A DNA stretch of 8,758 bases, taken from an uncultured Hyphomicrobiales bacterium (GTDB taxonomy: Bacteria; Pseudomonadota; Alphaproteobacteria; Rhizobiales; Aestuariivirgaceae). The notes under the pieces were generated by a model, which searched no databases, was not told the DNA's origin, and was given only the letters and a program-made list of their open reading frames with translations. This document shows positions 7,200 through 8,758 of this stretch, one piece after another. The position numbers and the translations under genes are program-made. Every line of letters starts with the position of its first letter. The first letter of the stretch is position 1. The stretch is from assembly GCA_903930095.1 (NCBI GenBank), contig CAIYXE010000258.1:1-8758 (forward strand), given 5' to 3'.

Positions 7200-7377
7200 T
7201 GGCCGGTTTCCTCCCACCTGAGCATTGTACGGGCCATTGAGCCCCGTTTTTCATGGCCGGAGCCCGAAGGGCGGACAGAGGCCATTCTGCAGGTCATAGC
7301 ATCCCCGGGGGTCGCACCCTTATTCAACTTTGGGAGGAGACCACGGCTTGCGCGAATGCGCCCGGGATGCCAGTTAG
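7200..7377. other. Divergent intergenic region
   Basis: These 178 bases separate the - strand symporter cluster from the + strand gene at 7378 and should hold promoters for both. I found no convincing -35/-10 pair for either. On the + strand, ACGGGC (7229-7234) pairs with GCCCCGT (7241-7247, one bulged C) and runs into TTTTT (7247-7251), a terminator-like hairpin facing away from any + strand gene. GGCCAT (7232-7237) and ATGGCC (7253-7258) are an alternative pairing across it. On the - strand these lie in the leader of the DUF4212 gene and could form an mRNA structure. Confidence 0.4.
7332..7377 (+). promoter_or_regulatory. Displaced strong Shine-Dalgarno with nine-codon leader frame
   Basis: GGGAGGAGA at 7332-7340 is the best ribosome binding site on the + strand here, but it lies 37 bases before the annotated ATG at 7378, too far to serve it. 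Seven bases after it is a TTG (7348) opening a frame of nine codons that ends in TAG at 7375-7377, directly against the ATG (TAGATG) and in the same reading frame. This may be a short leader frame giving termination-reinitiation, or the true start of the gene broken by a nonsense change. Confidence 0.4.
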
Positions 7378-7998
7378 ATGCTCATGAGCATATTGGATGG
7401 CTTGAAGACGATGTTTGGGCAGCGGCGGCTGGCCGGGGCGGAGGAACTCAAGGGCTTTCTCGAGAGCCGCGCGGCCTATCTGGTGCAAAAGTCGATCACC
7501 GAATACACACAGGCGCGGGCCGGTATGCTGTTTTCGACCCTGATGCGCGAGCCGATTTTCCTGGAGAGCTACGAAAGAGGCCGCTGGCGGTCTTTCCCGG
7601 CGGCGATCTCGATGGTCGCGGAAATGGTCGAGGGCACCCTCCGCCAGGCGGCGGCGACCCCGCCCGGGGCGCTCGACCCCGGCCTCCTCCGGCTGGTGGG
7701 CGAGATTCTGGGCCAGTATCCCGGGCCCTCGGGCGAGGGCGAGGCCTTCTGGGCCGAGGCACTGGACCGGGTGGGCCGCGACCTCGCCCAGGCGGCCCTG
7801 GGCCCGCCCAAGGCGGTGCGCAACATCCCCATGCTGCGCGCCAGCGAGATCTTCGACGCCCTTCCGGTCTCGGCGGAACTGAAACAGCACGACTTCCCCA
7901 TGTTCCGCAACACGATCAGGTTCCATCTCACGGAAATCAGTGCCGAATTCGAGGAGAAGGCAGATCCCGCCGCCCTCGCCGCCGCATTGTCGCAATGA
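7378..7998 (+). CDS. Conserved alphaproteobacterial-type protein of unknown function
   Basis: The 206-residue soluble protein has no signal peptide or membrane helix and no catalytic motif I can name. It looks mostly helical. A short opening (MLMSILDGLKTMFG) is followed by EELKGFLESRAAYLVQKSIT (22-41), ARAGMLFSTLMREPIFLESY (46-65), the RGRWRSFPAAISMVAEMVEG stretch (67-86) and a C-terminal section with ALPVSAELKQHDFPMFRNTI (160-179). I recall similar uncharacterised proteins in other alphaproteobacteria, but cannot verify this here. The ATG at 7378 is the first possible in this frame because TAG precedes it; a second ATG lies at 7384. Neither has a Shine-Dalgarno at normal distance. The gene is followed after 45 bases by tRNA-Phe with its own promoter. 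Frame and codon use look genuinely coding; function is unknown. Confidence 0.8.
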   Translation: MLMSILDGLKTMFGQRRLAGAEELKGFLESRAAYLVQKSITEYTQARAGMLFSTLMREPIFLESYERGRWRSFPAAISMVAEMVEGTLRQAAATPPGALDPGLLRLVGEILGQYPGPSGEGEAFWAEALDRVGRDLAQAALGPPKAVRNIPMLRASEIFDALPVSAELKQHDFPMFRNTIRFHLTEISAEFEEKADPAALAAALSQ

Positions 7999-8000
7999 AG

Positions 8001-8030
8001 CTGGACAAGCACCGGCCCCTCCCTTATAGA
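8001..8030 (+). promoter_or_regulatory. Probable promoter of tRNA-Phe
   Basis: CTGGACA at 8001-8007 (-35) and TTATAGA at 8024-8030 (-10) are separated by 16-17 bases and resemble the alphaproteobacterial housekeeping consensus. The predicted transcript start, near 8036, is a few bases before the mature 5' end of the tRNA at 8044. The -35 box begins three bases after the stop codon of the upstream gene. Confidence 0.6.
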
Positions 8031-8043
8031 CGCCCATCCAAGT

Positions 8044-8119
8044 GCCCAGGTAGCTCAGTTGGTAGAGCAGCGGATTGAAAATCCGCGTGTCACTGGTTCG
8101 ATTCCGGTCCTGGGCACCA
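8044..8119 (+). tRNA. tRNA-Phe (anticodon GAA)
   Basis: This is a complete 76-base tRNA. The acceptor GCCCAGG (8044-8050) pairs with CCTGGGC (8109-8115), followed by A and an encoded CCA. The D arm is GCTC/GAGC. The anticodon stem GCGGA/TCCGC closes the loop TTGAAAA with GAA at 34-36. The variable loop is GTGTC, and the T arm ACTGG-TTCGATT-CCGGT is canonical. It reads UUC/UUU. An integrase gene lies 269 bases downstream in the same direction, so the 3' half of this gene is probably the attachment site of an integrated element, with the tRNA left intact. Confidence 0.98.
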
Positions 8120-8127
8120 CTTCTTCC

Positions 8128-8147
8128 CGCAAATTCCTATTGCGTTT
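8128..8147 (+). terminator. Weak terminator candidate after tRNA-Phe
   Basis: CGCAA (8128-8132) pairs with TTGCG (8140-8144) around a seven-base loop and is followed by TTT. The stem is short and the T-run poor. It is the only candidate close to the tRNA 3' end. Confidence 0.25.
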
Positions 8148-8180
8148 CAAGGGTCTGCGCCGCTCGCTGTGGCACTGCGC

Positions 8181-8194
8181 AAATCCGCGTGTCA
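8181..8194 (+). repeat. 14-bp direct repeat of the tRNA-Phe anticodon arm
   Basis: AAATCCGCGTGTCA at 8181-8194 is identical to tRNA-Phe bases 8079-8092 (end of the anticodon loop, 3' side of the stem, variable loop). The two copies are 102 bp apart. The match stops on both sides (A versus C before, C versus T after). It may be a relic of an earlier attachment site or an integrase-related sequence; this is inference. Confidence 0.6.
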
Positions 8195-8278
8195 TGTGAT
8201 TTCGCGCTGCATTTCAATGCAGTTCCGGATGAATTCCATGACGGTTGCCAGCACAAGTGCCAGCACGCACGACCACAC
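8192..8278 (-). other. Possible small or decayed hydrophobic reading frame
   Basis: On the - strand a frame from GTG at 8278 to TGA at 8194-8192 encodes 28 residues: a hydrophobic stretch (VWSCVLALVLATV) followed by a polar tail (MEFIRNCIEMQREIT). It resembles the last helix of a membrane protein. No Shine-Dalgarno or ATG supports it as a complete gene, and the frame is closed upstream near 8380. It could be a relic of a larger gene or chance. Confidence 0.15.
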
Positions 8279-8311
8279 GATCGAGGCGTGAGTGGCGGTC
8301 GATGTGGAACC

Positions 8312-8342
8312 CGATTTTCTGGAAATCGCTCTCGATTTCCGG
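8312..8342 (+). repeat. Three alternating CGATTT/AAATCG arms
   Basis: CGATTT (8312-8317), AAATCG (8323-8328) and CGATTT (8333-8338) occur in a row, so the middle arm can pair with either neighbour. The stronger pairing is GGAAATCG (8321-8328) with CGATTTCC (8333-8340), extended by two or three further pairs including a G-T. It lies about 45 bases before the integrase start and may be a protein-binding site or leader structure. Confidence 0.4.
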
Positions 8343-8365
8343 ATCGAGAACGCCGCAGTAGCTGG

Positions 8366-8386
8366 GCAATCTCTTTAGGAGATTGC
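8366..8386 (+). promoter_or_regulatory. Hairpin covering the integrase ribosome binding site
   Basis: GCAATCTC (8366-8373) and GAGATTGC (8379-8386) form a perfect 8-bp stem with loop TTTAG. The integrase Shine-Dalgarno AGGAG (8377-8381) lies partly in the loop and mainly in the 3' arm, and the stem ends one base before the ATG. In mRNA this would hide the ribosome binding site and lower translation of the recombinase unless opened. Confidence 0.6.
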
Positions 8387-8387
8387 G

Positions 8388-8758
8388 ATGACGACGCTGA
8401 AGCTCGCTGACGGCAAGGTGACCGTGTTCAACCGCCTCGAAAGCCCCTACTGGCAGGTCGCCTTCAAGCTCGGCGACGGCTCCCGCATCCAGAAAAGCCT
8501 GGGCACCATGGACGAGGCCGTGGCGCGGGAGCGGGCCATGGTGATGTATGACGAGGCACGGTTCCGCGAGCGGGCTGGGCTGAGCGCAAGGGCGGTCAGC
8601 TTCGCCGAGGCGGCGGATGCGTGGCTCAAGGAGTTGCAGGCCGAGGTCAGGGCGGGACTGCGTAAGCAGCGCAACGTGATCGACTACACTCCCATCGTGG
8701 ATCGCTACCTGAAGCCGTTCTTCGGCGAGAAGTCGATTGACGAGATCCGCGAGCCGGA
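8388..8758 (+). CDS. Tyrosine-recombinase integrase, 5' part (runs off window)
   Basis: The frame is open from ATG at 8388 to the window edge, giving 123 full codons without a stop. AGGAG six bases upstream sets the start. The N-terminal section TVFNRLESPYWQVAFKLGDG (12-31), QKSLGTMDEAVARERAM (35-51) and the helix ending in ARFRERAGL resemble the arm-type DNA-binding region. From about residue 70, SFAEAADAWLKEL and VDRYLKPFFGEKSIDEI fit the SAM-like core-binding domain of phage integrases. The catalytic domain (R...HxxR...Y) would lie beyond the window, so activity cannot be judged. It reads away from tRNA-Phe, consistent with site-specific integration there. Family assignment rests on the core-binding pattern and context. 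Confidence 0.85.
   Translation, partial: MTTLKLADGKVTVFNRLESPYWQVAFKLGDGSRIQKSLGTMDEAVARERAMVMYDEARFRERAGLSARAVSFAEAADAWLKELQAEVRAGLRKQRNVIDYTPIVDRYLKPFFGEKSIDEIREP

Larger units (their letters stand above)
8120..8758. mobile_element. Probable left end of an integrated element at tRNA-Phe
   Basis: An intact tRNA gene followed closely by a tyrosine-recombinase gene is the usual arrangement at the end of an integrative element or genomic island. The segment 8120-8387 is visibly less GC-rich than the rest of the window and carries no secure gene. A 14-bp copy of part of the tRNA lies within it. The element continues past the right edge, so cargo, length and the far attachment site cannot be seen. 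The exact left boundary would lie within the tRNA 3' half. Confidence 0.7.

Noticed and set aside
7200..7217. GTG at 7217 as start of the DUF4212 protein
   Set aside because: It would place the good GGGAGG Shine-Dalgarno within the coding region and adds only six residues that are not part of the family.
7356..7373. Sigma-54-like GG-N10-GC pattern on the - strand (TGGCAT...GCGCA)
   Set aside because: The -12 element is poor (GCGC rather than TTGC) and the spacing match alone is weak evidence; no activator site was recognised.
7324..8037. 237-codon - strand frame opposite the 206-residue gene
   Set aside because: The + strand frame has protein-like helical segments and normal codon use, while the - strand translation is Gly/Arg/His-rich shadow and extends into the tRNA promoter.
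8075..8410. 111-codon + strand frame
   Set aside because: It begins inside the tRNA-Phe gene and crosses the integrase ribosome binding site and start; the translation is Cys/Arg-rich without domain features.

Overview
The window is chromosomal DNA from a high-G+C bacterium, most likely an alphaproteobacterium of the Hyphomicrobiales (rhizobial) type. Evidence for this is the order rimM-trmD-rplS, the style of the TrmD and L19 proteins, dense GC-rich coding with long antisense shadow frames, and a conserved uncharacterised alphaproteobacterial-type protein near the right end. This is by eye; no database search was possible.

Left block (1-1770, + strand): the housekeeping cluster rimM (16S rRNA/30S maturation), trmD (tRNA m1G37 methyltransferase) and rplS (ribosomal protein L19). 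rimM and trmD overlap by 4 bases. rplS has a good Shine-Dalgarno, a probable promoter of its own at the end of trmD, and a strong intrinsic terminator after it. rpsP would be expected just left of the window.

Middle block (1826-7199, all - strand): read in its own direction, a small DUF4212 membrane subunit, a large sodium:solute symporter (ActP/VC_2705-like), an intrinsic terminator, a YggT-family membrane protein, an unrecognised three-helix membrane protein, and a 697-residue protein joining a DEDDh exonuclease domain, a CBS pair and a DUF294 nucleotidyltransferase-like module. I infer a sodium-coupled carboxylate uptake system with an uncharacterised nucleotide-sensing partner. Substrate and control are not shown by the sequence. 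This is the most interesting functional unit here.

Right block (7200-8758, + strand): a divergent intergenic region; a 206-residue uncharacterised protein preceded by a strong but displaced Shine-Dalgarno and a nine-codon frame ending in TAG directly against its ATG; a complete tRNA-Phe(GAA) gene with its own promoter; then a lower-G+C stretch leading into the 5' part of a tyrosine-recombinase integrase that runs off the window. This looks like the left end of an integrated element or genomic island at tRNA-Phe. The junction holds a 14-bp exact copy of part of the tRNA anticodon arm and several hairpins, one of which covers the integrase Shine-Dalgarno. No rRNA, CRISPR array or insertion sequence was seen.
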